A DNA stretch of 64,000 nucleotides from Nansenia antarctica (GCA_963989245.1 OZ022346.1:44969497-45033496), one strand, 5' to 3'. Shown: positions 9,617 through 21,494, numbered from the stretch's first letter. The notes: generated from the sequence alone by a model not told the origin. Numbers and translations are program-made.

Positions 9617-10679
9617 GCGCACAGCCTGGAAACTCACTACTGTATTTACTTCTTATTTGAGATTAGTTGTGCATTTACTTTTCTTGTACTTCCTGTGTTA
9701 TGTTACTTGTCACTCGTCAGACGTTTCTTTTTCTCTTGAACACATTAGGGTGAATGTCTGTACTGTTTCTTCTTCATACTGTTTTCTGTATTTGAATATA
9801 TTATGCTGTTACCTGACACAGCACCATTTTAAAAAGAGATTTTTTTTTGAAAAAAAGTAATTCTTGTAAATGTTTTAAGAAATACATTTTGATAATAAAG
9901 ACTTAAGAATTAACTGGAAAAAAAAATATATATATAATTGCTTATACAAGGACAATTTCAGGTCAGAGGTGTGGACACTTCTATAGTGTAGGTTTTCCAT
10001 AGACTCTCAGTGTACTGTACTTGTACTGTAAGAAGTAGGCTAGTGAAATAATTTCAATCCACAGTATTATTCTACAGCAAATCTACAAGTCAATGAATTT
10101 ATCATTATTTTTTGATTCCGCACAACATTACCGTTCATTACAAAAGCATTTACCTTTTCTATAATCTATTATATCTCTAACAAAGCTAGCTAGCTAACAA
10201 GCTAACACTTGTTTGGCTAGCTGGTACACACAAACACACTCTAAAATGGAGCATGAAACATACAGTACAGTATGTTGCAGTAGGGCCGGTTCTAGCAATG
10301 GGCTGTCTGCTGCGTCTCCTGACATGAGTCGTGCCCACCCTATCAAAAATTATGAGAAAAAAATCTTAATGAGAATTATTATTATCTTTATTTTTTTTAC
10401 AAATACTTTCTCCCAATATTAATTTTTTCGGGGGGGCTGAGAAACAATGCCCAACATTGGGGGACCCTATTTATAGTCTTCACCAATTAGAAAAATATCA
10501 CAGAAAATACCGGTACCGTTTCTAACTTCTGATTGGGTGGGCAGACTAGCCCGCCTCCTCCAACATCTCCCACTGCCCACCCCCTCTTCTTTCTGTCATA
10601 AACACAGCGCTCTGAAGCAGACAACCCGTAGACTGGTTCTATATTGTGGAGCTCCGCCCCATAGGGGAGCTCTGCTCCT
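9617..10679. other. 3' UTR-like and AT-rich spacer (U1)
   Basis: Contains the polyadenylation signal (9894-9899), an AT microsatellite, a gctagcta-rich stretch (about 10180-10222) and the approach to the promoter. No gene seen. The same stretch occurs in U2-U7. Confidence 0.5.
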
Positions 10680-10755
10680 ATTGGTTTACCCGCTACCTAA
10701 AGTAGCCAATGAATGAATTTTTCAATGCCTGCGCCCGCCTGGGGTGCTATATAAA
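10680..10755 (+). promoter_or_regulatory. Putative Pol II promoter, CCAAT x2 + TATA (U1)
   Basis: Inverted CCAAT (10680-10684), direct CCAAT (10706-10710) and TATATAAA (10748-10755) lie 122 bp upstream of the gag ATG at 10870. Spacing and GC-box-like surroundings (gctccgcccc) suit a strong TATA promoter. It may be the 5' terminal repeat of the DIRS-like element whose gag follows. Confidence 0.65.
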
Positions 10756-10869
10756 GGGGCGTACTTCGCTCCATCATTCTCCCAAAAAGTTCAGCACGGG
10801 TTTATATCTGAAGACTGAGAAGGACGACTACTAAGACTGGAGAACCCGCCAGACTTTTCCCTTCAAGAT

Positions 10870-11070
10870 ATGGATCGTCCGCCGCCTTTGGAGAAGTTCC
10901 TCCGGGACGCCTGCCGCTGCGACTTCCAAGCAGCGGAGGACACTTTTCAGCGGTTTTTTCGTTCAGTGTGTCAGCTACGAGAGGGACGAGTCATCCAACC
11001 GGAGGAGGGAGAACCAGAGGGACTCAACACAATACAGCAAGACCACCACCATTCTCCTGGGTACAAATGA
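10870..11070 (+). pseudogene. DIRS-like gag start broken by BEL sequence (U1)
   Basis: Starts MDRPPPLEKFLRDACRCDF, the same start as the longer gag copies. After about 28 codons (near 10953) it runs into BEL/Pao sequence and is read out of that element's frame to a stop at 11070. It is the first start codon downstream of the promoter. Confidence 0.6.
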
Positions 11071-11216
11071 GACTGCAGCGACAAGTCCCCCCACAGCGCC
11101 TGCATCGGAGCCTTCAGCCAGCCACCAAAGCAACGTGGAGAAAGGGAAAGCCTATTGTCCATACTGCGACAACACCAGCCACTTTCTGAACAATTGTACC
11201 AACTTCAAGCAGCTGA
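10954..11216 (+). pseudogene. BEL/Pao gag fragment with zinc knuckle (U1)
   Basis: In the frame of 11147 the sequence reads ...EKGKAYCPYCDNTSHFLNNC, a CCHC knuckle with C-x2-C-x4-H-x4-C spacing (11156-11197). Knuckles of this type bind the element RNA in Gag. The frame is cut by the inverted segment about 20 bp later. Confidence 0.8.
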
Positions 11217-11456
11217 ACGATTTCTTCCTGCACTTCGAGTTCATACTCTAGCCACTCAGCAAAGTCAATGAGCGTGGGGATGGTTACTCTCAGGGGGTGG
11301 ATGAACCTCTTGAAGCTGGCAGTGAGGTCATGAGGTAGCTTACCCAGCAATCTGTGGACGTGGGAACCACAATGCAGCTCTACACGGCCTCTCTCCCCCA
11401 GCTGTTCTAACATGCCCACCAGTGAGCGTACACGGAGGTACGTGCTAAGCTAAGTT
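11217..11456 (-). pseudogene. Inverted BEL/Pao gag segment (U1)
   Basis: On the minus strand this reads LLGKLPHDLTASFKRFIHPL followed by IPTLIDFAEWLEYELEVQEE, the conserved BEL gag region that normally lies upstream of the zinc knuckle on the same strand. It is therefore an inversion within the element. The minus frame is open across 11114-11419. Confidence 0.75.
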
Positions 11457-11461
11457 AAGCT

Positions 11462-11929
11462 AAGTGCACACTGAAGACCCCATGCAAGACTTGCAACAGA
11501 AGACACCTGATTGTACTGCATGAAGTGAACGAGAGAGCAGAGGATGAAGTGCCAGCAACGGATATCTGTCTCGTGAACACACCTAGCCAAGTCCTGTATG
11601 TCGAACGCCCAGTATCCAACTGTAAAGTGCTCCTGAAGATCAGTAAGGTCATCATAAGAAATGGAAACAGGTCATTGGAAGCATATGCTATCTTAGACGA
11701 CGGATCAGAGAGGACCATCCTTCTCCAGGCCGCAGCACAGAAGTTAGGCCTGAAAGGCAAGCCAGAAGATTTGGTCCTCCGCACAGTCAGACAGGAGCTG
11801 CAGGTGCTTCACGGGGCGGCCGTATCCTTCACCATATCCCCCGTTGCTGAGCCAAAGAAGAGGTACAAGATCCAGAGTGCATTCTCCGCCGAGCAGCTGG
11901 GTCTGGCAGAGCACACCCATCCTGTCGGT
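11462..11929 (+). pseudogene. BEL/Pao aspartic protease region (DUF1758-like), truncated (U1)
   Basis: The frame reads a CxxC motif (PCKTCNRRHLIVLHEVN), then the retropepsin-like domain with active-site ILDDGSERT (first Asp codon at 11696-11698) and QKLGLKGKPEDLVLRT. It runs to AEHTHPVG, where a captured sequence interrupts it. It would normally cleave the element's own Gag-Pol. It lacks the polymerase part. Confidence 0.82.
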
Positions 11930-11931
11930 TT

Positions 11932-12408
11932 GTCCCAGAGACAAACAAGAGACCCAGAGAGACCTTCATCCGGCTCGAAGGACCACGGCAGCCCCACACC
12001 AGACCTGCTGCCTGGGAAAAGCAGCCTGAACCACGCAGAGCTGAGCTTCAGGGCCAGGAAGACCCACGAAGCACCCAGGAAGCACCCAGGAAGACCTCAG
12101 GCTTCTCAGCCAAGAAGACCCCTAAGTGCCTCCACATCACCCCTGGGATGATGGGCCCCATGGACGGAAACAATGACACCTATCTCTACCGACTTCATAA
12201 AAGATTGAAGAAAGGCCAAAGCAAAGTTCCTAAACAAGCCCGGTCTGCCACGATTTATATACCAACTCCATCATTGAAGCGGGCGATGAGCAGATGCGTT
12301 GCGGGTGAGGAAGATGATTCATTTGTTGTGTGGAAGATGTTCTCTGATAAGGAGGCTGCTTCTGACGACAGTGAGGAGGAGGACTTCTACTTCCAGGATG
12401 ACCACTGA
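11932..12408 (+). CDS. Unrecognised captured acidic protein C-terminus (U1, longest copy)
   Basis: An open frame of 158 codons sits inside the BEL protease but in another frame. It carries a Pro/Arg/Glu-rich first half, then GFSAKKTPKCLHITPGMMG, a basic stretch (HKRLKKGQSKVPKQ), and a strongly acidic end (SDDSEEEDFYFQDDH) with CK2-like sites, then TGA. It looks like the C-terminus of a nuclear cellular protein. I do not recognise it. It is bounded by a 60-bp direct duplication (11870-11929 and 12436-12495). Confidence 0.45.
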   Translation, partial: VPETNKRPRETFIRLEGPRQPHTRPAAWEKQPEPRRAELQGQEDPRSTQEAPRKTSGFSAKKTPKCLHITPGMMGPMDGNNDTYLYRLHKRLKKGQSKVPKQARSATIYIPTPSLKRAMSRCVAGEEDDSFVVWKMFSDKEAASDDSEEEDFYFQDDH

Positions 12409-12619
12409 GCCAGACATGGTCCTTCGAGCCGGATAATCCAGAGTGCATTCTCCGCCGAGCAGCTGGGTCTGGCAGAGCACACCCATCCTGTCGGTGCACT
12501 ACAGCAGAAGTACAAACATCTAGCCTGGTTACCTCTCCAGCCACTGAATAAAGTTCATCCAGTGTTGCTGATCGGCAAAAAAGTGTCAATTTTTTTTTTT
12601 TAGACTTTTCCCTTCAGCG

Positions 12620-13156
12620 ATGGATCGTCCGCCGCCGACCACGAAGAAGTTCCTCCGGGACACCTGCCGCTGCGATTTCCTAGCAGCGGAGGACAAGCAC
12701 GACTTCTGCCACGTCTGCCTCGGCCCCGAACATGCCGAGGCGGCGTTGGTCGCCTCCCCCAGCTGCCTCCCCTTCCACCTCCTTTCCGTCGCGGAAAGGC
12801 GAAAGGGGATGGCCTGGTTCAAGGAGAGCGTTCCCCTGGCGGGCGCTATCTCGGGGATGCTATCCGACTCGAATAGCTCTGCCGATGATGCGTCCGGACA
12901 GGCCCCAGAGCGGCGTTCTGGGCAGGCACCTCCCCAAGTAGGGATGGTCCCGCCCGCTCAGCCGGCCCTGACATCACGCCGCCCTCACCCAGCTGAGTGG
13001 TTGGTGCCGGTGTCAGAATCAGAAAGCTCTGATGAGCTCGGTGCGCAGGCGGCGGCGGCGGCGAATAACATCGCCGTATTTAACGCCGCCATTGCGAAAA
13101 TCACCACAGACCGACCCAGAGAAGACCTCAGGCTTCTCAGCCAAGAAGACCCCTAA
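12620..13156 (+). pseudogene. DIRS-like gag fragment, sub-repeat 1 (U1)
   Basis: A 178-codon frame: basic start ([20 protein letters not shown]), then [14 protein letters not shown] (C30, C33, H38), a Cys/His block I associate with Gag-like ORFs of fish DIRS-type tyrosine-recombinase retroelements. A Ser/Pro-rich linker, [10 protein letters not shown] and an Ala run encoded by (GCG)n follow. After KITTDRP the true gag is lost and the last residues are read from the captured acidic ORF in the wrong frame. A T-rich tract ending in ag lies just before the ATG. DIRS assignment is by motif memory. Confidence 0.6.
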
Positions 13157-13439
13157 GTGCCTCCACATCACCCCTGGGATGATGGGCCCCATGGACGGAA
13201 ACAATGACACCTATCTCTACCGACTTCATAAAAGATTGAAGAAAGGCCAAAGCAAAGTTCCTAAACAAGCCCGGTCTGCCACGATTTATATACCAACTCC
13301 ATCATTGAAGCGGGCGATGAGCAGATGCGTTGCGGGTGAGGAAGATGATTCATTTGTTGTGTGGAAGATGTTCTCTGATAAGGAGGCTGCTTCTGACGAC
13401 AGTGAGGAGGAGGACTTCTACTTCCAGGATGACCACTGA
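13121..13439 (+). pseudogene. Acidic ORF end, sub-repeat 1 (U1)
   Basis: Only the last ~105 codons of the acidic ORF are present. The upstream part is replaced by gag, read here in its +1-like frame ([11 protein letters not shown] start at 13032). Confidence 0.4.
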
Positions 13440-13650
13440 GCCAGACATGGTCCTTCGAGCCGGATAATCCAGAGTGCATTCTCCGCCGAGCAGCTGGGTC
13501 TGGCAGAGCACACCCATCCTGTCGGTGCACTACAGCAGAAGTACAAACATCTAGCCTGGTTACCTCTCCAGCCACTGAATAAAGTTCATCCAGTGTTGCT
13601 GATCGGCAAAAAAGTGTCAATTTTTTTTTTTTAGACTTTTCCCTTCAGCG

Positions 13651-14187
13651 ATGGATCGTCCGCCGCCGACCACGAAGAAGTTCCTCCGGGACACCTGCCG
13701 CTGCGATTTCCTAGCAGCGGAGGACAAGCACGACTTCTGCCACGTCTGCCTCGGCCCCGAACATGCCGAGGCGGCGTTGGTCGCCTCCCCCAGCTGCCTC
13801 CCCTTCCACCTCCTTTCCGTCGCGGAAAGGCGAAAGGGGATGGCCTGGTTCAAGGAGAGCGTTCCCCTGGCGGGCGCTATCTCGGGGATGCTATCCGACT
13901 CGAATAGCTCTGCCGATGATGCGTCCGGACAGGCCCCAGAGCGGCGTTCTGGGCAGGCACCTCCCCAAGTAGGGATGGTCCCGCCCGCTCAGCCGGCCCT
14001 GACATCACGCCGCCCTCACCCAGCTGAGTGGTTGGTGCCGGTGTCAGAATCAGAAAGCTCTGATGAGCTCGGTGCGCAGGCGGCGGCGGCGGCGAATAAC
14101 ATCGCCGTATTTAACGCCGCCATTGCGAAAATCACCACAGACCGACCCAGAGAAGACCTCAGGCTTCTCAGCCAAGAAGACCCCTAA
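13651..14187 (+). pseudogene. DIRS-like gag fragment, sub-repeat 2 (U1)
   Basis: Same 178-codon frame as sub-repeat 1, apparently identical in protein sequence. Confidence 0.6.
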
Positions 14188-14470
14188 GTGCCTCCACATC
14201 ACCCCTGGGATGATGGGCCCCATGGACGGAAACAATGACACCTATCTCTACCGACTTCATAAAAGATTGAAGAAAGGCCAAAGCAAAGTTCCTAAACAAG
14301 CCCGGTCTGCCACGATTTATATACCAACTCCATCATTGAAGCGGGCGATGAGCAGATGCGTTGCGGGTGAGGAAGATGATTCATTTGTTGTGTGGAAGAT
14401 GTTCTCTGATAAGGAGGCTGCTTCTGACGACAGTGAGGAGGAGGACTTCTACTTCCAGGATGACCACTGA
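14152..14470 (+). pseudogene. Acidic ORF end, sub-repeat 2 (U1)
   Basis: Identical in protein to sub-repeat 1. Confidence 0.4.
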
Positions 14471-14681
14471 GCCAGACATGGTCCTTCGAGCCGGATAATC
14501 CAGAGTGCATTCTCCGCCGAGCAGCTGGGTCTGGCAGAGCACACCCATCCTGTCGGTGCACTACAGCAGAAGTACAAACATCTAGCCTGGTTACCTCTCC
14601 AGCCACTGAATAAAGTTCATCCAGTGTTGCTGATCGGCAAAAAAGTGTCATTTTTTTTTTTTTAGACTTTTCCCTTCAGCG

Positions 14682-15203
14682 ATGGATCGTCCGCCGCCGA
14701 CCACGAAGAAGTTCCTCCGGGACACCTGCCGCTGCGATTTCCTAGCAGCGGAGGACAAGCACGACTTCTGCCACGTCTGCCTCGGCCCCGAACATGCCGA
14801 GGCGGCGTTGGTCGCCTCCCCCAGCTGCCTCCCCTTCCACCTCCTTTCCGTCGCGGAAAGGCGAAAGGGGATGGCCTGGTTCAAGGAGAGCGTTCCCCTG
14901 GCGGGCGCTATCTCGGGGATGCTATCCGACTCGAATAGCTCTGCCGATGATGCGTCCGGACAGGCCCCAGAGCGGCGTTCTGGGCAGGCACCTCCCCAAG
15001 TAGGGATGGTCCCGCCCGCTCAGCCGGCCCTGACATCACGCCGCCCTCACCCAGCTGAGTGGTTGGTGCCGGTGTCAGAATCAGAAAGCTCTGATGAGCT
15101 CGGTGCGCAGGCGGCGGCGGCGAATAACATCGCCGTATTTAACGCCGCCATTGCGAAAATCACCACAGACCGACCCAGGCTTCTCAGCCAAGAAGACCCC
15201 TAA
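14682..15203 (+). pseudogene. DIRS-like gag fragment, sub-repeat 3 (U1)
   Basis: 173 codons: one Ala codon fewer in the GCG run, and a 12-bp deletion near the gag/acidic junction (TDRPRLLSQEDP end). Confidence 0.6.
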
Positions 15204-15486
15204 GTGCCTCCACATCACCCCTGGGATGATGGGCCCCATGGACGGAAACAATGACACCTATCTCTACCGACTTCATAAAAGATTGAAGAAAGGCCAAAGC
15301 AAAGTTCCTAAACAAGCCCGGTCTGCCACGATTTATATACCAACTCCATCATTGAAGCGGGCGATGAGCAGATGCGTTGCGGGTGAGGAAGATGATTCAT
15401 TTGTTGTGTGGAAGATGTTCTCTGATAAGGAGGCTGCTTCTGACGACAGTGAGGAGGAGGACTTCTACTTCCAGGATGACCACTGA
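15179..15486 (+). pseudogene. Acidic ORF end, sub-repeat 3 (U1)
   Basis: Same end as other copies, with the 12-bp deletion at its 5' edge. Confidence 0.4.
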
Positions 15487-15697
15487 GCCAGACATGGTCC
15501 TTCGAGCCGGATAATCCAGAGTGCATTCTCCGCCGAGCAGCTGGGTCTGGCAGAGCACACCCATCCTGTCGGTGCACTACAGCAGAAGTACAAACATCTA
15601 GCCTGGTTACCTCTCCAGCCACTGAATAAAGTTCATCCAGTGTTGCTGATCGGCAAAAAAGTGTCAAATTTTTTTTTTTAGACTTTTCCCTTCAGCG

Positions 15698-16234
15698 ATG
15701 GATCGTCCGCCGCCGACCACGAAGAAGTTCCTCCGGGACACCTGCCGCTGCGATTTCCTAGCAGCGGAGGACAAGCACGACTTCTGCCACGTCTGCCTCG
15801 GCCCCGAACATGCCGAGGCGGCGTTGGTCGCCTCCCCCAGCTGCCTCCCCTTCCACCTCCTTTCCGTCGCGGAAAGGCGAAAGGGGATGGCCTGGTTCAA
15901 GGAGAGCGTTCCCCTGGCGGGCGCTATCTCGGGGATGCTATCCGACTCGAATAGCTCTGCCGATGATGCGTCCGGACAGGCCCCAGAGCGGCGTTCTGGG
16001 CAGGCACCTCCCCAAGTAGGGATGGTCCCGCCCGCTCAGCCGGCCCTGACATCACGCCGCCGTCACCCAGCTGAGTGGTTGGTGCCGGTGTCAGAATCAG
16101 AAAGCTCTGATGAGCTCGGTGCGCAGGCGGCGGCGGCGGCGAATAACATCTCCGTATTTAACGCCGCCATTGTGAAAATCACCACAGACCGACCCAGAGA
16201 AGACCTCAGGCTTCTCAGCCAAGAAGACCCCTAA
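15698..16234 (+). pseudogene. DIRS-like gag fragment, sub-repeat 4 (U1)
   Basis: 178 codons with three private changes (SRRRHP for SRRPHP, NNISV for NNIAV, AIVK for AIAK). Confidence 0.6.
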
Positions 16235-16517
16235 GTGCCTCCACATCACCCCTGGGATGATGGGCCCCATGGACGGAAACAATGACACCTATCTCTACCG
16301 ACTTCATAAAAGATTGAAGAAAGGCCAAAGCAAAGTTCCTAAACAAGCCAGGTCTGCCACGATTTATATACCAACTCCATCATTGAAGCGGGCGATGAGC
16401 AGATGCGTTGCGGGTGAGGAAGATGATTCATTTGTTGTGTGGAAGATGTTCTCTGATAAGGAGGCTGCTTCTGACGACAGTGAGGAGGAGGACTTCTACT
16501 TCCAGGATGACCACTGA
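16199..16517 (+). pseudogene. Acidic ORF end, sub-repeat 4 (U1)
   Basis: Same acidic tail. One synonymous change (ccagg for cccgg near 16350). Confidence 0.4.
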
Positions 16518-16680
16518 GCCAGACATGGTCCTTCGAGCCGGATAATCCAGAGTGCATTCTCCGCCGAGCAGCTGGGTCTGGCAGAGCACACCCATCCTGT
16601 CGGTGCACTACAGCAGAAGTACAAACATCTAGCCTGGTTACCTCTCCAGCCACTGAATAAAGTTCATCCAGTGTTGCTGA

Positions 16681-17469
<789 letters not shown>

Positions 17470-17784
17470 ACGCCGTCTCCCCCCACTGCTACAATTGAGG
17501 AGCTGCAATGCTTCGAAGACACTGAAATAAAAGATGCCAGTGACCCAAACAAACTCCTTCAGTGTCCATATGACAAGAACCACCAGATCCGTGGCAGCCG
17601 CTTCCCATACCATCTGATCAAGTGCAGTAAGAATCACCCAGAACTGGCCAATAAATTGAAAACCTGCCCTTTCAATGCCCGCCACCTGATGCCCAAACAT
17701 GAGCTATCACACCACATCCTGAACTGTGAGGACAGGAGATCTGTGAATAGCAAAGACCTGGACAGTGCTGAGGTGCACCTCTAA
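17470..17784 (+). pseudogene. gtsf1: gtsf1 3' portion (U1)
   Basis: In frame with the H3.3 TAG. Both CHHC fingers intact. Upstream variants ELQC (for ELQR) shared with U2 and SKD (for SED) shared with U3. Confidence 0.9.
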
Positions 17785-18051
17785 GTTCTTGAAGGGTTGG
17801 AGGCCTAATCAACCTGTAACGCCTTTTAATCTGTTTTTACAGATAGTTTTTTTTCAACTGAACTCAAGGATTAGATCTTTGTGTTAACCTGGTCTAGAGA
17901 GCTCCCATTGGCTCCCACATAACTCGAACCCTGGATGTATGGTACAGTATAAAGCAAAAACGGCAGAGTTCGCTAACGCATTGACTCAATTTATTTCAAC
18001 GTTTGCCACGTGGATGCATGGACCTGGAGCTGAGAGTGACGCAGTAGAAGC

Positions 18052-18330
18052 ATGGCCTTCACATTGGGATCAACTTGCACTCCCACGAAGACCACTGCTA
18101 CAATTGAGGAGCTGCAACACTTCGAAGACACTGAAATAAAAGATGCCAGTGACCCAAACAAACTCCTTCAGTGTCCATATGACAAGAACCACCAGATCCG
18201 TGGCAGCCGCTTCCCATACCATCTGATTAAAATCATGACAATGAGACATACCTTCACCGGATTGGTCGCACAGGACGTTTTGGCAAGAGGGGGCTTGCAG
18301 TCAATATGGTTGACAGCAAACACAGCATGA
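18052..18330 (+). pseudogene. gtsf1: gtsf1 5' portion (U1)
   Basis: CCAAT 17907-17911 and TATAAA 17948-17953. Same break before the fourth finger ligand. Confidence 0.88.
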
Positions 18331-19566
18331 ACATTCTCAACAGAATCGAAAAACATTTCAGTATGTTTGTTTCTTTGTCTAGATTGAGCACTCAAGATTT
18401 GACATTGATGCATCCAAAAGACAGGGTTCACACTAACTGTTTACACTTTTCCACCTCCATAGACAAGAAAATAGAGAAGCTTGACGCTGAGGATCTTGAG
18501 CAATTCGAGAAAAATCACAACTGAAGTGGCTCCAAACATTAAACGAACCACCGATATAAAATGACGAGTAAATCCTATGGCAGCGGTCGATACCACTAGG
18601 CCATTGTGGCGATATGACGGTTTGTAGCCTGCTGCGGATATCACCACAGTAGTAATATTCATTTATTAAAATATGAACATATAACAATAACTGGGGCTAG
18701 TATGACCTACGCATTTAATCGGTCAGCAATTTCTTGCCAAACCATTTCCCTCGCCTTGTTAATTGCAGCAGTATTGCACTATTTTACATCTTATTTTTCC
18801 GTCTTCATAAAAATCAATAATTCGGAATGCTGCGCAAATGTAGTACCCCTGCAGAGTGGAGTATCTTCATTTCGACAGATCGACTCTTCGGGGCTGCGTA
18901 TGTCTGCGTGCACGCGCCCATATCGAAGATTTGTAAGCCTGTCTTCTGTGAACACAGATGACACAAGGCTGATCCTCGTTCGAGGAATCACCTGAGGCTT
19001 GAATTCCAATCTCGAGTTGCCTGAGCGCCGCATTTATTTATATCGCAGCTATACTGATCCACCTTTAGTGGAATGGCCCCCTGGACTACAGTTTATTATT
19101 ATTATGCGGTGGCTCACCAAAGGTTTTCCATAATCACTCATCTTGTCATCAGTCTGAGTGAGCAGCTACATTTTATTGTAATCAAATTTACACAATTTAT
19201 ACACTTCATGTTTTGGCTGTTTCATTGGGTAAAGATTTTTTTCATAGTTCAATGTACACTGTTTGCTGTTCTATTTCATTGGGTAAAGGTTTTTTTTCAC
19301 ACTTCAATGTACGCAACTTATTGTTGTGCACACTTTTGTTAGGTAATAGAGAAAAGGAATGTTTTAATACCCATTTCCTAAGTCTCTTGAAAATAAATGT
19401 GGAAATAAAATAAAAATAAAAAATAAAATAAAAAAGTAAGGTAAGATGGGTGCTGCCACTGCCTTCCGTAAGTGCCTGGCCCCTGGTCAGCAACATGGGT
19501 CATGAGATTACGCAGCTCACTCATCACCCCTGCGCATGCACACGCGCACAAACACACACGGCTGAT

Positions 19567-19802
19567 CTGTAGGCTGGGGACCCCTGGTCCTAAGGACCTC
19601 TGTAGGCTGGGGTCCCCTGGTCCTAAGGACCTCTGTATGCTGGGGACCCCTGGTCCTCAGGACCTCTGTAGGCTGGGGTCCCCTGGTCCTCAGGACCTCT
19701 GTAGGCTGGGGACCCCTGGTCCCCCTGGTCCTCAGGACCTCTGTAGGCTGGGGTCCCCTGGTCCTCAGGACCTCTGTAGACTGGGGACCCCTGGTCCTGG
19801 GC
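19567..19802 (+). repeat. 33-bp minisatellite, 7 copies (U2)
   Basis: Same register as U1. The preceding CA run is interrupted (cacaaacacac), a variant shared with U3. Confidence 0.92.
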
Positions 19803-19872
19803 TGACCTCTGGCCCTGTAGGGCTTAATTTTAATTAATTTGTATTGGTACTGCCAATCATCCAGGGAGAACA

Positions 19873-20358
19873 ATGGGGTTTCATTACCAAATCGGGATCA
19901 TTACCAAATGTTACCGATCATTACCAAAGCAGGACTATTTACATGTCTCTGGCACTGATGGCGTTCATGCTGATGCAGATGTACCCATGAGTGTAACCCC
20001 TGACACCTCAGTCACGGAGGATGTTCCAGGGTTGGACTTCGAGCGCTACCTTCAACCTGCAGCAAGGTACACTCTGTCGCCACAAGCGGCTGCTGCTACA
20101 GAGTCTTTGTCACCCATGGAAACCGACGTGCAAATGGATAGTCCCGTAGCGAAGCCTGGAGAATCGACTCTGGAGGAAGTCATGACTCCCACAGCCTTTC
20201 CCGTCACAGTCTTTCACAGTGAGGCACCAATGTTCACACAATGGACCCCAAAGCCAGTTGAGTCGGAAATGTTGCTGTTCACCCCAGAGAACGATAGGAT
20301 AAGGCAGTCGGTCTGTCCCAGGGACCTCATGATGTTCACACCTCCCTCCCACCGATAG
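19873..20358 (+). CDS. S/T-P-rich 161-residue frame (U2)
   Basis: Variants: TKCYR, RYTLSP and CPRD. Same polyadenylation context downstream. Confidence 0.38.
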   Translation: MGFHYQIGIITKCYRSLPKQDYLHVSGTDGVHADADVPMSVTPDTSVTEDVPGLDFERYLQPAARYTLSPQAAAATESLSPMETDVQMDSPVAKPGESTLEEVMTPTAFPVTVFHSEAPMFTQWTPKPVESEMLLFTPENDRIRQSVCPRDLMMFTPPSHR

Positions 20359-21418
20359 GCGCACAGCCTGGAAACTCACTACTGTATTTACTTCTTATTT
20401 GAGATTAGTTGTGCATTTACTTTTCTTGTACTTCCTGTGTTATGTTACTTGTCACTCGTCAGACGTTTCTTTTTCTCTTGAACACATTAGGGTGAATGTC
20501 TGTACTGTTTCTTCTTCATATAGTTTTCTGTATTTGAATATATTATGCTGTTACCTGACACAGCACCATTTTAAAAAGAGATTTAAAAAAAAAAAAAAAA
20601 AATCTTGTAAATGTTTTAAGAAATACATTTTGATAATAAAGACTTAAGAATTAACTGGAAAAAAATATATATATAATTGCTTATACAAGGACAATTTCAG
20701 GTCAGAGGTGTGGACACTTCTATAGTGTAGGTTTTCCATAGACTCTCAGTGTACTGTACTTGTACTGTAAGAAGTAGGCTAGTGAAATAATTTCAATCCA
20801 CAGTATTATTCTACAGCAAATCTACAAGTCAATGAATTTATCATTATTTTTTGATTCCGCACAACATTACCGTTCATTACAAAAGCATTTACCTTTTCTA
20901 TAATCTATTATATCTCTAACAAAGCTAGCTAGCTAACAAGCTAACACTTGTTTGGCTAGCTGGTACACACAAACACACTCTAAAATGGAGCATGAAACAT
21001 ACAGTACAGTATGTTGCAGCAGGGCCGGTTCTAGCAATGGGCTGTCTGCTGCGTCTCCTGACATGAGTCGTGCCCACCCTATCAAAAATTATGAGAAAAA
21101 AATCTTAATGAGAATTATTATTATCTTTATTTTTTTTACAAATACTTTCTCCCAATATTATTTTTTTCGGGGGGGCTGAGAAACAATGCCCAACATTGGG
21201 GGACCCTATTTATAGTCTTCACCAATTAGAAAAATATCACAGAAAATACCGGTACCGTTTCTAACTTCTGATTGGGTGGGCAGACTAGCCCGCCTCCTCC
21301 AACATCTCCCACTGCCCACCCCCTCTTCTTTCTGTCATAAACACAGCGCTCTGAAGCAGACAACCCGTAGACTGGTTCTATATTGTGGAGCTCCGCCCCA
21401 TAGGGGAGCTCTGCTCCT

Positions 21419-21494
21419 ATTGGTTTACCCGCTACCTAAAGTAGCCAATGACTGAATTTTTCAATGCCTGCGCCCGCCTGGGGTGCTATATAAA
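21419..21494 (+). promoter_or_regulatory. Putative CCAAT/TATA promoter (U2)
   Basis: TATATAAA at 21487-21494, same 122-bp spacing to the ATG at 21609. Confidence 0.65.

Larger units (their letters stand above)
10954..12590 (+). mobile_element. Rearranged BEL/Pao retrotransposon gag-pro block (U1)
   Basis: An internal piece of a BEL/Pao LTR element. It comprises a gag zinc-knuckle region (10954-11216), an inverted gag piece (11217-11456), a second Cys motif and aspartic protease (11462-11929), a 506-bp foreign insertion (11930-12435), then the protease continuation (12436-12590, GALQQKYKHLAWLPLQPL). No LTRs, RT or integrase are present. Confidence 0.8.

Noticed and set aside
10213..10422. 69-codon frame present in all core units
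   Set aside because: It lies in AT-rich spacer with simple repeats (gctagct, acagtacagta) and ends in a low-complexity hydrophobic stretch; no support as a gene.
12230..12589. 119-codon minus-strand frame in every sub-repeat
   Set aside because: It is antisense to the acidic ORF and the BEL protease continuation, both of which have clear coding character on the plus strand.
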